A DNA stretch of 64,000 bases from Oxytricha trifallax (taxonomy: Eukaryota; Ciliophora; Spirotrichea; Sporadotrichida; Oxytrichidae). Where the stretch lies: positions 62,001-126,000 of the forward strand of contig ARYC01017223.1 of assembly GCA_000711775.1 (NCBI GenBank), in the 5' to 3' direction. Shown here piece after piece: positions 36,051 through 47,810 of the stretch. The translations under genes were made by a program, and so were the position numbers. Each line of letters opens with the position of its first letter. Position 1 is the first letter of the stretch. A model generated the notes under the pieces. The model was given only the letters and a program-made list of their open reading frames with translations, did not search any database and had not been told where the DNA came from.

Positions 36051-38524
36051 CTTCAATAAATATGTGAAGAAATTTAATTAATAAATTTGCCAAAATAACT
36101 CTATCCCTGTATATTATGACTCATCGCATTAACAGGTTTAAAGTTTTCATTCATTCTTAATGATATGGATGAGTCTTGACTATCAAAATTAGGATTTTAT
36201 TCTCCAAGGTTATTCATGCTAGCCCCTGAAAACATGCCGGGGTTAGATGGATCAAATTATATATTGAACATATTTTATTATCCATTGTTTAGATCTGAGG
36301 CATCGAATGAGGACATTGGCTATCTAGTAAAACTATCTTCTTTTAATTCTTCATTAATCACGTATTGCTCTGGTCTGACTCTGCCAATATTAGGTGATAA
36401 GTTCTACAGGTTTTATTGTTCTTAGATATTTAAACTTTTAAAATATATTCTTAAATTGAAAAACGAACAATCGGATTTAAATTTAAGAGACCTCCAGGAG
36501 ATCTTAATTTCCCATTAGATTACTTTAACTTTTGCTTTTTATTTCTGGTTTGTGAATTCTTATCACCAGAGTGGAAGTTTTTCTATCCAGACGTTGGGAG
36601 AGTGCTCACTGATTCGGCATGATGTCTGTTGTTTCTTAAAGGGGAAAAAGTATTGATGTTTCCCTCTTCATTTCTCACGAAATTATTATGAAGTGTTTAT
36701 GCTTTTTAGAGACCTAAATTCATTGTTTTTCTTTCTGAACTTGCTGAGGGTGCTCTCTTATTACTAGTTGAATTTGATTGATGCGAAGATTAAGAATGGC
36801 CTGTAGTGGGGTGAGCGCCTACTGATTAATAGAGAGGCATATGAAGCTTTGTAAAGTTTTAATTTCTCACTGTAGTTTACTTTGGATTTTTTGGTGGGAG
36901 TAAATTAGTTGAAGGTTCTCTTCTCAAATTAGCTTGAGTAGGTGAGTTCACTAAGTTTTTCTATAGGTTTTACATGCTAGTTACAGATGGCACATTTTTC
37001 AAGTTTTTGGCACTGCTTGGTCTTACTAATGTTTTTCCAGGATTGCCTTGATTTTTGGCTTATATAGCATTTTGATAAAATTAAAATTTGATAGTTCAGA
37101 TTAAATACAAATTTTAATATGGTTTAGTTCAATCCAGCTATTCTATTTTCATGTGGATTATTATTCTTCGATGAACCTCTAGATTAAGAATTGGAAGTAC
37201 TTTTACCACGCTTTTTATCGCTTCTTCCCTATGAATTAAATCTTCCCTATCTCGCTCCTTGCGAATCAGTTGAGCTCTTCCTTGTTTTGAACGCATTCGT
37301 GTTATTCGAATTATGATTTTTATTTGAAGTAGAGCGCGTTCCGTCTCTCGACTGCTCACTACGCTCTCTTATTTAATTGCTATTTTAATTAGAGTTTTGC
37401 TATTATCCAACAAGCTAATTGCTTAAGTGCTATAACCCTTGAGAACTGTATGATTAAAGCATTTCCAAGTCCCCTATAAATTAACTTGAAAATGAATTAA
37501 TCTACTTACTGAATACTTCTTGAGATCCTATACTGCAAACTACGTCCAATTCTTTATTTCCCAATCGTCTACCTAATTAATGAGTAAAATTTAATTTAAA
37601 TTTCCAGGACGAATATATATTTTCAAATTTTGCTTAAACATAAGCTCCAAACAACTATTTTTTTATTTAAACGCGACTTTATATAACTTACCTCTTACTG
37701 CTGAGTCACCCTGTATAGAAGTTAACGGATTAGTCATTGAACTGTATTAAATTGGAGTGGTTTTCTGTATATTACTGCCTACTGTGGCTGACATATTTTT
37801 ATAGATGATTTTTCATACGCAATATTTTAAACCAGTATAAAAATATCAAGGTTAAAAAACCATGAAATACTTTATAATAAAAAGACATTTAATTTTACTT
37901 GTTATTTTAAAAATCTCTGCGATTGTCATGATTGCGCTAGGGAGAATGCACGGAAAATTATGGTTGCATATCAAAGCCCCCGCTTATTGTACTACCCTGA
38001 AATTTATCATTTATTTTATCATATTCGAATACTGCTTTGTTTTGTGAAAGTCTAGAAAGGATAAGGGTTAATTAATATTGAGGAAATTACCTAGATATTT
38101 ATTATTGTGAATTGATTATGTGTTGGCTAGCATAGTCATTAATACAATAGTTTTATTACATAAAAACGAATTAAGAAATAATGTAATCTTAATACCCACG
38201 AATTATTAGGCAAAATATAGAAAAGTTTTACCAATAAAAAATAAAGTCAATATTGATGCCATTTTGATCAACAGCTGCTTATTTTACAAAATTATTTTTG
38301 AGAATTGCTTAGTTCTATCTCTTACCACTTGCATTTACTATAACTTACTGGCTGGTCTGTTGCCCTGGGGATTGCAATCCACTCATCTGACCTTGGTATA
38401 GGGGAGCTCTCTGAGGTTGTGCAGAGTTCCCGGAAAATCCAGGCTGATTAAGCGTCTCCCTTTTTTATTTATTTCCTATATTCACGATGTTGTTACTAAG
38501 TTGCTGCTAGTGATTGCTCATCAT
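36051..38524 (-). CDS. Ser/Asn-rich disordered protein, uncharacterised
   Basis: ATG at 38524 (MMSNHQQQLSNNIVNIG). An intron or IES (about 38345-38057, GTAAGT...TTTCTAG) leads to KAVFEYDKINDKFQGSTI. A further insert (pointer ATGTC, about 37797-37895) leads to SATVGSNIQKTTPIQYSS. After SAVRG an insert with both GT-AG ends and an AGGTA repeat leads to RRLGNKELDVVCSIGSQ. A basic Ser/Arg/Asn-rich region, RPSSAKNLKNVPSVTSM, then QYVINEELKEDSFTR and a final Asn/Phe/Ser-rich part follow, with TGA at 36051-36053. No folded domain was recognised; RPSSAK-type motifs occur in microtubule-associated proteins. Confidence 0.65.
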
Positions 38525-38544
38525 GCAAATTTTCAATTTTAATT

Positions 38545-38945
38545 TCAAATTTACCAATTCAAATTTATTATACTCTCATCTGATAAGAATTTCATAGCCA
38601 AACATACTGCTTTTGTTAGATAAGATTATAAGATTTTCGGTAGATTTAAAATTAAAACATTGAAATCTTTGAATTGAAATTACTAGTCCCTTAAGACTTT
38701 TAACATTCCATAACTATGTGAAAATTGATTCACATTCGGTAATTAACGTGTTTAACTGATATCACTTAACTATTTCTGACAAATTTTCAATTAAGAAATT
38801 TCATCATTAACTGGTTGATTCACCATGAGGGCTCTGGGAGGAACTGGTTTTAAACCTAGTCTCTATGCTGTTGCTGGTAGTTGTCTACTTAGACTCTCAT
38901 ATATACTTGAGATCTATCGTAAGGCAATTATAATTCATAAAATTT
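38545..38945 (-). CDS. Short coding segment(s), uncharacterised
   Basis: The minus frame reads SSIYESLSRQLPATAQRLGL, KPVPPRALMVNQPVNDEI, then a hydrophobic-helical stretch (FKDFNVLILNLPKILQSYL) and TGA at 38545-38547. Only about 20 bases separate this stop from the next gene's ATG at 38524, too tight for two independent chromosomes. It could be the last segments of the gene upstream (39.0-39.8 kb) or an upstream segment of the gene below. Confidence 0.5.
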
Positions 38946-39003
38946 TCTAATAACTAAGAACCAAATATCTCCAAAAAAATAATTTAAAAATTTTATAGGA
39001 TAT

Positions 39004-39801
39004 TATGCACTTAATTTTCTTCATCTTCTTCTTCTTCATCTTCATCGCCTCCAAATAAGTCTTAAGGTGGTGTCTAATTGTTTGAAGATTAATTTTTTTA
39101 ATTTAAATTTGTCCTTTTTTTTCATTCTTTTTAGAGGAGTTAATCTGATTAATATTAAAAATTCATAATTTATTAAGATGACTGTGCTCTGACGTCTAAT
39201 AAAATATATTAAAGGTCAACATCAGAATCAGTTTATATAAATATCTTTTTTTATAAAATATCAGGTTTTGGTTCTTACTTTAATTAGCAGTGGCTTGCAT
39301 GAAACCTCCTCCCTGCTTTTCCTCTTCTGGGATTTCATCTAAACTTGGGATTGACATGCCGTTGCTTACAGTTTCCAAATCCATTTCCTAGTCCTATCAA
39401 ATCAAATTTAATATATGCAATTCAGTGGAAATATAGTGAATTATTACCTCATCTGATTCGATAGCTGCATTGGATGGATCTGGGAGCTTTTCATTGGCAA
39501 ATTACTGATAATTGTATTGGTCAGTGGCTGTTTGTGAACCAGCCTAGTCGCTAGTCTGAGCGTAGTTGAATGAAAAATTTGGTTTTGGGTCTTCCACAAG
39601 AATATAAATTTATTAATTTTTTTCCATTTTCTTATATGATCTCATCATGTATTATAATGTAAATTATCGCAATATGTGAAGCTAAAAGTTGATAAGTAAA
39701 TAGAATTTAAGCTTACGAGGGTTTGCAGTGAGTTTTACTCCCATTGAAATAGTAAATAAAAAGGCAGTGGCTGAAATGGCAATACATTGAAGTTTTCTCA
39801 T
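39004..39801 (-). CDS. Small secreted or membrane protein with acidic tail
   Basis: ATG at 39801 gives MRKLQCIAISATAFLFTISM, a classic signal peptide or N-terminal anchor. Then a Gln/Asn/Ala-rich part (FSFNYAQTSDQAGSQTATD), NEKLPDPSNAAIESDE, an intron, MDLETVSNGMSIPSLDEIPE, another intron, and a C-terminus DLFGGDEDEEEEDEEN. One IES (39094-39153, pointer ATTAATC) is in frame on removal. The stop is not clear: no TGA follows at once, so the end may lie on the next segment. Family unknown. Confidence 0.6.
39094..39153 (-). other. IES, pointer ATTAATC
   Basis: 7-base repeats at 39087-39093 and 39147-39153 (plus-strand GATTAAT). Removal joins NFQYQSS to NNQTPPQDLFGG in frame. Confidence 0.75.
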
Positions 39802-40044
39802 CGTAATAGATTCTCTCGTGAATATATTAAATTTTGTATAAGCTGTTTAAATTTGAATTATAATTTTATTTCTAGCGACTACTACTTATACCAGTTTTAA
39901 AATGTTATGATTATTTTAGCATTGAAACGTTTTTTATACTCAATTCTTGAGAATTACTTGCAATTTGTAATGAGATAAAAGTGGTATTTGTATTATGAAT
40001 TAATAAGCTAAAATAAATAAATTGTGTGTATTTTTGTAGTTTTT

Positions 40045-41654
40045 TCATTGGAACATTTGCATGTCTGGGCCTCCTTAGCCACCTCCCTGCATCATTTGCA
40101 TCATCATCATTTACATAACTTCTGGTGGCATGTTTTGCATATTATCCTGGAGCATTCTTTGCACTTCTGGGTCTTAGTATAGATTGTACTGAGCAACTAC
40201 TTTATTGAATTCAGCGTCTTTTATTTTATATAAAATTTATTAAAATCTATAAAGTTATTTCATATGAAATTAAGTTATATAGAAATAGAATTAATAAAAT
40301 AAATCTTCTACTCCAAATTCTAAGAATAATTTATCAGCCATAAGTGTTTATTAAACAATCATTTCACTATTATATTGATATAATATGACTATATATTTAT
40401 AAATTAAAGATTATTAATGTTTCCTTATAAATAATAGTGTAGTCATTATCACTTAATCCCAATGATTTCTAGCTTTGCTTTTGCAAGTCAATCATAAACC
40501 CCTTTAAAATAAGTAATTACTATAAGAACTAAAACTTAAAAGTGAATTATTAAAATTTTTAAATTATATTATATTTCATTTTAAAATGAGTTTATTTTTG
40601 CTCTATCAATTTTTATTAATATAGAAATAAACTTGTCGTAGTGAATTAATTAAGAAATTTCCAATTTAATATGAAAAAATAAGCTTTAAATAGTTAATTT
40701 TAATCCTAATTATATGCCATATATTTTTTTTTGGGGATTTTAGATTCAATTTTGATTTTCTCTCCAAACTTGAACATTTCAATGGCCTAGTCTCTAGTGA
40801 ATTCTGTGGGTTTCCTGGCATTAACATTTGCTAAAGCTTGCTTTCCACTATCTGCCTGCAAAGCTTAGAAAAATCTAGTTTAATACTGTGGTTGAGTCAT
40901 GTATAGTTGCTGAGTTTTTTGGAAATCCCCTTCTTCTAACTCTACGCCAGCCAACACTCTGTTTGATACATTGAAGTAAATGTCTTCTTCTAATTTGGTC
41001 TATTTATTAAACTAAGAACTTAAACAAAATAAATCCATAGTAATATCCTTTGTTAATAGATGCCTTTAAGAAACAAAATCCTGAGATTCCATATTAAGAA
41101 TTGAGATTATTCCTTAAAATAAAGTAATATTACACTTTTTATTAATATTAGTCTATTTAATAACCAATTCCCTGTATTCATCATTTTTCTGATCTCTCAA
41201 TAATTCCCTTCTCTATATTTAAATGACGCTAATCTCAGATTCCAAAATTGCCTTGGCGTGTTTCCTGATGATTTGGAATATTTCAAGGAATTAATCGAAG
41301 GGAATCACTCCTTAGGAGTTTAATTTAACATTTCCGAGTTTCTTAATATCTTCGTTGAGTTATAATTAATTTTATAATTTTGAATGTGAAATTGTTAAAG
41401 TCTTTATCATGTTAAGTTTCGTTATAGAATTTCATTCATTTCTATATATATGTAGAGGGAAAATCATAATTTATTTTGGAGCATAAACATTAAAATAATT
41501 TAAATGAGGAAATTGCATGATTATACTTAGTAGACTGATCTTCAACTTCTTATGAGGATTTTGATGAGAATAATTTGAACAAAGTGAAACCTAAGATTGC
41601 AACACCCACTGATGCACCAATTGCGATTAATAGTTTCTTGTTGTTTTATTCCAT
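40045..41654 (-). CDS. N-terminally membrane-anchored protein, uncharacterised
   Basis: ATG at 41654 begins MEQNKKLLIAIGASVGVAIL, a single transmembrane segment near the N-terminus. A helical body follows (NSQGVIPFDQFLEIFQIIRK; AILESEISVIQIQRRELLRD), then YFNVSNRVLAGVELEEGDF, NARKPTEFTRDQAIEMFKFG, SLGLSDNDYTIIYKE, LFLEFGVEDLF and a C-terminus DPEVQRMLQDNMQNMPPEV plus a Met/Gln/Gly-rich tail. The DPEVQxxLQD piece resembles the DP-rich ends of co-chaperones. Several AT-rich inserts (about 40220-40300, 40345-40425, 40560-40740 and 41390-41530) break it. TGA 40045-40047. Possibly an outer-membrane or ER-anchored adaptor; the family is not known to me. Confidence 0.65.
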
Positions 41655-41866
41655 TTTTTACTATTATACTTTATATATTTGATAATAACTTTCACACAAA
41701 TTGAATTAATAAACTAAATTTTATCTGTTAAAAATTATTTGACCTTGAAATTCAAATTTAAATTAGAATTATAAAATATATGTTTTTATAAATTATAAAA
41801 ATTATAATTAAATTAAAAGAGTGTTTATTGATTAAAATGGAAAAGTAAGATTATCCCAAATAAATT

Positions 41867-42190
41867 TCACTTTAAATATTTACTGAGTAGAAAACACACC
41901 TTTTTTGAGTCGCCATACCCTAATTAAGACTTATAACCCAGGGCATCAACCACAAATAGCACGAACGGTACTAGACTGTAAACTTTGAATGCTAATTAAG
42001 GATCTAAGCTCTCTATTTAGCAGTAAGTTAGCAAGTTTTTATTATACAAAATGAAAAGTAAATTGATCTTACAATGTCTCTATATATTCTGTCCACTCCA
42101 GAATTGGATTAAAGATGCTTAAATTCTTGATTAAAAGATTTATCAAAGTAGTTCAATGAATTATTTCCAATTTGGTTTACAGTAAAACTT
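41867..42190 (-). CDS. Small minus-strand segment(s), uncharacterised
   Basis: Two coding pieces: NYFDKSFNQEFKHLQSNSG (about 42170-42090) and, after a GT-AG-like insert (about 42072-42015), LDPQLAFKVYSLVPFVLFVV then DALGYKSQLGYGD, ending at TGA 41867-41869. The frame across the insert is ambiguous; two joins stay open. The second piece is hydrophobic enough for a membrane segment. It overlaps the region where the plus-strand Rab gene should begin. Confidence 0.4.
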
Positions 42191-42221
42191 AACTTTACCT
42201 TTAGGACAGGGAGTGCAAACT

Positions 42222-43734
42222 AGAAAAATCCCGAGTTCAAGGTGATTTTAGTGGGATCTTCTGGTGTTGGGAAAACTTGCTTAGTAACTCGAGCATCGCA
42301 AGACAGCTTTTAAGAATCAAACCCCACTATAGGTTTTGCTTTCCAGAAATTGCATAAATAAGTTGATGAATAGAATCGAATCACACTGTTTCTATGGGAT
42401 ACTGCAGGGTAAAACAATAAATATCATTTTCTATTGAAGGCCATCTAATTTCTTGAATGTATATAGGCAGGAGAGGTATAAATCGATAATCAAAATGTAT
42501 TTCAGAGGTGCACAGATAGCTTTGATTGTTTATGATGTTGGAAGCATGGTAAGTTAATCAAACAAATTAGTGAAATTTTGACTCTACGATTCTCACAATT
42601 TAATTTCGTAAGTATTCATCATTTTTTATAGGAAAGCTTTGAGCAAGCAAAAGATCACCTAAAATAAATGCAACATGACGATTAATTACACGACGCCTCT
42701 TTTATTTTAATAGCAAATAAAATAGATTTACCATAGAATTTACACTAAGTTACTCAGAAATAGGGTTAAGATTTGGCTATGCTATTTTCATCGAATTCTA
42801 CAAATGTTGCTACTAATAAAAATAAGTCAAGTGATATTAGATAAGGTGATTGCTAAAATTTAGGAGTAAGTTAGACATCTAAATACATTAATTAAAAGTC
42901 AGATATAATAAAATTCTTTCAGGCTATTCGCTATTTTTTATGATTAAAGTATTCGAAAAGTTTAAACTTATTAATTTAAATAGACTGATTTGGAATAAAA
43001 CCTAGAGTAACCTCAATTAAACCAATAAAATTAAGCATAAACTAAAAATTAATTACAATAACCTAAAAAGCCATAAAATCTATAAAATAACGTAGCTTAG
43101 CTTGGTAAAGTAGAGTTTTATGAGGTTAGTGCCAAGAATGGAATGGGGGTGCACGAATTATTCGATAAAATTGCTATAGATTTATTCTTAAAATATTAGA
43201 AACATGCACAAAGGTACTATTATAAACTTTAAATTAGTGCATTAATTGGATTTTTAAAAAAAATCATTAATAGTAAATGCTACAATTAAAGATCAATTTA
43301 ACTGTAAAGATTGTCTAAATTATATAATATTTTTTCGACTTAATTTTTACATTAATAGCCATTTTAAGAATTTATTTTTTATTCATAAAACTATAATAAA
43401 AAAAACGTTAATAAATAAGTTGTTTACATTTTTCATTTTTGCAGATCTTCTCATGATAATTATAAAAAGAGTTTAATTTATTATATATATCAATTTACTT
43501 TATAAAATTAAAAATTTACCATATAATTTCTATGATTATCATACTCTTTATATTTGTATTTTATTCAATAATTAAAAACATATATTCTTAAATCTCTTAA
43601 ATTACAATTAGTATTATTTATTAATATTTTGGAAATAACAACAAAGACATGTAATCCTTAATGCGCAAGACTACGATGAAGTACGCTTGAGAGATTAATG
43701 TGGGGGTCCTAGTTGCTTCGGATTTAGCAGCTGA
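42222..43734 (+). CDS. Rab-like small GTPase with Gln-rich insertion
   Basis: Switch protein of vesicle traffic. G1 P-loop GSSGVGKT, G3 WDTAGQERYKS (reassembled across an intron, about 42410-42468), G4 NKIDL, G5 SAKNG. Three GT-AG introns are visible: after WDTAG, after DVGSM, and about 42867-42982. Between NKID and SAK lies an unusual insertion of more than 60 residues, Gln/Asn-rich (EQPQLNQQNQAQTKNQLQQP). A 433-base IES (pointer ACAAAG) separates KYQKHAQ from the last segment RHVILNAQDYDEVRLRDQCG, then GPSCFGFSS and TGA 43732-43734. Cys residues near the end suggest prenylation, though not in the usual final position. The first exon is not identified. Confidence 0.85.
43214..43646 (+). other. 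IES, pointer ACAAAG
   Basis: ACAAAG at 43208-43213 and 43641-43646. Removing 433 AT-rich bases puts a short Cys-containing C-terminus in frame with the Rab-like domain. Confidence 0.82.
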
Positions 43735-44233
43735 AATACAATAAATAAGCACATAAGAATATCTTAAAACTTTTTATGAAAAACATTATGTTATCTGATT
43801 GGAAATATTAAAGCTATGATTTTTTAGATTTGTAAATAAATATTCATGGTTTTAGTTCCTCAATCATTAGAATATAAGATTTTATAATTTTATGTTAAAA
43901 ATATATTAGTAGGGTAAATAGTATAGTATAAGTCAAAACTTAATAATAATTATTCCTCTTTATTTATATAAACGAAGGAGTTAGTAAAAAGGCAATAATC
44001 TTAATAAAACTTCAGAAATTTATTGATTTATTGCCTAATAGTATAAGTTATTAGTTTTTGATTATTTATCTATAATATTAAAATCCAATAAAACGTAGGG
44101 GGGAAAAATAAAAAATATAAAATATATAATTATCTAAAGGTAAACTAAAATTTAGAATTTTTAAAATAATTTATAAAAATTATATTGTAATCCCTTGTAA
44201 AAAACTTAAAAAAATAAACAAATATTTAGAAAA
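43735..44233. other. AT-rich spacer
   Basis: No coding piece or repeat seen. It separates the Rab-like gene from the Kelch gene and probably includes both chromosome ends. Confidence 0.5.
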
Positions 44234-47060
44234 ATGAAACAATCTTCATAAATGGCCAGTGACCTATTTATTAATCAGCATGCTGAAGATATCACTCTTG
44301 ATGACTTAAAGATTCATTAGTCTTCCAAGTAAGATAACTAAAAGGGTTGGTATGAAGTCAAAATGACTGGTAAGTTGCCCCCTATAAATATGAGATAATC
44401 TTTGATGAGAGAATGTATATAAATTAGTTTTTATACTATAATTATTTGCCAGAACGCCGCAGTTACTAAATTAGTGATGTGTACAATGATCATTTGTATA
44501 TCTTTGGAGGGTAAGATCTGAAGGAGGGCGCTTACAATTCACTTTGGAGACTGCCTCTCCAGCACATTATGGATGGTGGAACTACTTCCTGGGAATTGGT
44601 AACAAACTGCACTGGCAAGAAACCCAAGCCAATCTCTCATCATAGTGGATTCGTGCATTAGGATACACTTTACATATATGGAGGACTAATTGAATCTGAT
44701 TCCAATAAGGATCTATATGCACTTAACCTAAACACCATGAATTGGACCATTTAATGCAATTTGCTTATTTTTATTTTCAAAAAAAAGAGGGGATATTCGA
44801 TAATCTCAGTCACTTTATTAAGGGGATTGTTGACTAGAGCTCTTGCGAAAAAGTTCCTGCAGCAAGAGACGATCACTCCGCTTGCCTAGATGATAAAGAA
44901 GGGCTTATGATAATTTTTGGAGGTTATGTTATGGGAGGAAAGGCAAATGATCTCTGGTGCTATAACTTCGAATAAAAAGACCACCCAAAAACACTTTTCC
45001 CGAATCATAATTTTTTTTCAAAATCAGAAATTTATTTCCGCACCTTAAATCATGACAGAAAAATCCCAAAAGACCAAAACCCCAAAAAACCAAAGATTTT
45101 TACGTGATGTATTAAGGTTCGGATTTCGAAAAAAATTTATGTTTTGGGAAAAGTGTTTTTGGTGGGGCCGAATAAAATGAGTGGACAGAATTAGAAAAGG
45201 GAGATTACATGATCACAGACCATAAGTATCATTTAAAGCATGCAAATGAAAGACATACTCCCCGTATAGGAGCAGGTATGATCTATCATAATAAAGCTGT
45301 GTATCTATTTGGAGGACATGATGAAGCCAATGAAAAATTGGATGATTTCTGGAAATTTGATCTTAGCACCAAAAGTTGGTCTTAGATATAAGCTGAAGGC
45401 ACCAGACCAACTGGTAGAAACGGCCTCACTATGGTTGACATCAATAATAAAATCGTCATGTTCGGCGGTATACTAGAAGTCACTAAGGAAACTGATGAGG
45501 TATTTATCTATGATTTCGCAATGAACAAGTGGTTTATCTACGAAACTCAACTCAACTTAAATGGTGGAAATTCTCCCATGATGATGCGAGATGGCATAGA
45601 CGAAGAAGATAAATCTGTAATCGGAGGCAACAGTCAAAAAATGAATACTCTTAAAAAGAACAAGTAAACTTCTTCCATGCCAAACTTAAACAACTCAGTC
45701 ATCCCAGATTTCAAGAATTCCTCCCAGAAATTCAATCAAAATAATTACAATTCAACTTTGAATAATAACAATCAGCTTGATAGCACATTAAATAATAAAA
45801 GAGGTGCAGCAAAAGAGACTAATTCTTTAACTCGTAAATAAAGTAAGAAAATTGATTTCATTTTATTTTCTAAAAATTAATGAATTTAATATTGTATTTG
45901 TTTGTCACTTATCAAATAATTTCATAATTAATTAGATGTCTAAAATATTTAAGTTATTTTTTTAACTTTTATTTGAATTTTTTTTTAAAGCTTTATTCAA
46001 ATTAATACTTGAAACTTAGTAAGCCAGATAGATATAATCAGATAGTTAAATGCATTTACTTTTGATAAATCAACTCAATTTTTTTCAAATGGCGTAACCC
46101 ATATAATGAACGGGATATCTTCTGCACTCGTGCTCATTCAACGATTGCTTAAGGGAAGGACTTTTTGGTTATTTGCTATTTCGTGTATCACTTCTGGCCA
46201 TTCTTTTCGTAGAAATTTTAAATTGAGTGCTATAGTTTAGATTAAATATTTTCTACTAAAAGACTTATTGTTTGGCCTACCTTGGGGGAAAACCTCGAGA
46301 GATAATCTACAGGAGTTTTCTTATGAAGGTATTAGTCTCACAATTCTCCAGCAAATAGAATCCAATCTGAGACATTTATCTCTTTATCCTACCCTATCCT
46401 TAATGCAGTCAATCTCAAGTTGCATGGATAGGTGAATAAATCAATAAGTTTAACGTGATTTGAATAATCAAAGGACGATAGTTTTTGTTGGCATGTCCCC
46501 TATAACTTTGCCTGACGTGATTTTCAGATTTGAGACTTACCTTGTTAATTCGAGTGCCTTCACGATTTTTAGCTCCGGAGCAACGGATTTTGTCCGGATA
46601 TACCTTTCAACATAACAGTAGGTCGACACCTTAATATTGTATAATTTTTTTATTTACAATCAATTTGTAAACTTTTTACTTTAAACTGTTGCCTCAACAG
46701 ATTAACAATTCGTTAAGTACATGCGTGGCCAGTAAACTCTCTCCTCCCCCACCTCAATTCAAATGAAAAACGCATTCATTTTGAAAAATTCAAATCAAAG
46801 CTTCGAGCAGTACTTTTAAGCAATGAAGAGACGCAGATATCTCAAGAACGGCCTCTCAATTAACTTGTCCATGTCTTTACTTTAAATAATTTAATGGAAT
46901 TTTTGTGCTATAAATAAATGATATGCTTATTAAATTCATGGTTTTATATTATAAATAAAACTGATAGTATTATTTTTTCTTTAGAAGGTGGTCATTCAAA
47001 GAGCGCTCATATACATAGAAATAAACCTTCAGCCAGAGATGGCCACTCATTTTAATTACT
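44234..47060 (+). CDS. Kelch-repeat protein, split and apparently incomplete
   Basis: ATG at 44234 or 44252 (MASDLFINQHAEDITLDDLK). Kelch blades: HLYIFGGQDLKEGAYNSLW, HSGFVHQDTLYIYGGLIE, IIFGGYVMGGKANDLW, GAGMIYHNKAVYLFGG and GLTMVDINNKIVMFGG. An intron lies at about 44371-44453, an insert near 44758-44850 (possible pointer TGC) and a palindromic IES at 44978-45177. After KETNSLTRKQ (45840) the frame leaves coding sequence. Further plus-strand pieces at about 46755-46870 (FEQYFQAMKRRRYLKNGLS) and 46985-47045 (SAHIHRNKPSARDGHSF) look like the continuation; RPSARDGHS typically begins another blade, yet no further blade follows. A minus-strand coding region (46138-46640) lies between. Kelch propellers mediate protein binding. 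Confidence 0.75.
44978..45177. mobile_element. Palindromic IES (MITE-like) with 9-base pointer CGAATAAAA
   Basis: CGAATAAAA at 44969-44977 and 45169-45177. Excision joins CYNFEQ to NEWTELEKGD in frame. Arms of about 80 bases are inverted repeats: the outer ends share CAAAAACACTTTTCCC, and the inner parts share an ACCTTAA motif and a GATTTTT motif in inverted form. The centre holds CCAAAACCCCAAAA, a telomere-like tract. This looks like a small terminal-inverted-repeat element now behaving as an IES. No transposase frame. Confidence 0.85.
46138..46645 (-). CDS. Minus-strand coding region nested in the Kelch locus, uncharacterised
   Basis: GC-richer than its flanks. The minus strand reads VSTYCYVERYIRTKSVAPEL then KIVKALELTR, a possible 43-base GT-AG intron, then overlapping open pieces (DKCLRLDSICWRIVRLIPS; CRLSLEVFPQGRPN; LKFLRKEWPEVIHEIANNQK), with TGA at 46138-46140. 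Several joins are possible, so the product is provisional. A plus-strand frame starting MNGISSALVLIQRLLKG is also open but reads less like a protein. Family not recognised. Confidence 0.45.
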
Positions 47061-47810
47061 AATTATTTATCAGTAATTATTGTAAATTTTATGATAAAAT
47101 TTAATTTAAGTTGAGTCTCCTATAAATTATAATAATTAAAATAGTATATATTTACAATCAATAATGCTACAAATTAAAATCAAATTTAGCAGAGTAAATT
47201 AATATATAAATAAACAATTCCGATATTATTGCTAACGCTTGGTAAATCTTAATTTTAAAGCGAGTATTCCGAATCGACTTTAACTCAAATTCATTATACA
47301 ATTAAATTTTATAACATAATTCGACAAGAATAAATAATAAATATACTTTAAATCGAAATGCTGAAAATCATTAAAGTTTAACGGGTGTATTGGAATAAAA
47401 TTTACGATTAAAATTTGAAAATGCAATTTTAATATATATTTGTGGGGAGAAGCTAAAATAAAACCAAAGATATAAATAATATTACTTATATTCATTTTCA
47501 AAATTTTCTTTCATAACAAAGAAAATCAATTAAGGTTTTGGAAAATATTAAATTAATCAAAGGTTTTGGAAAGTTTTACTATACCCTAAAAAGCTTGAAA
47601 CTATATTTTTTTATATTTATTCAAACTTGCCAAAATATATTCTCAATTATATTTTAATTTTTTATGGGGGGATAAATCCCAAAATCACATATATTATGTA
47701 ATAATCGTAATTATAAATAATAATTTATACCGCTTTTGATTAAGTGACTCTCATCTCTTAATTATTTTATAATATTTAGTTTGCGATGAGTTTAAGAATT
47801 TATAATATTT

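Noticed and set aside
37862..38047. Plus-strand hydrophobic 61-residue frame resembling a membrane protein
   Set aside because: The minus strand here gives normal low-complexity coding sequence (FEYDKINDKFQGSTISGGFD) in frame with the surrounding gene.
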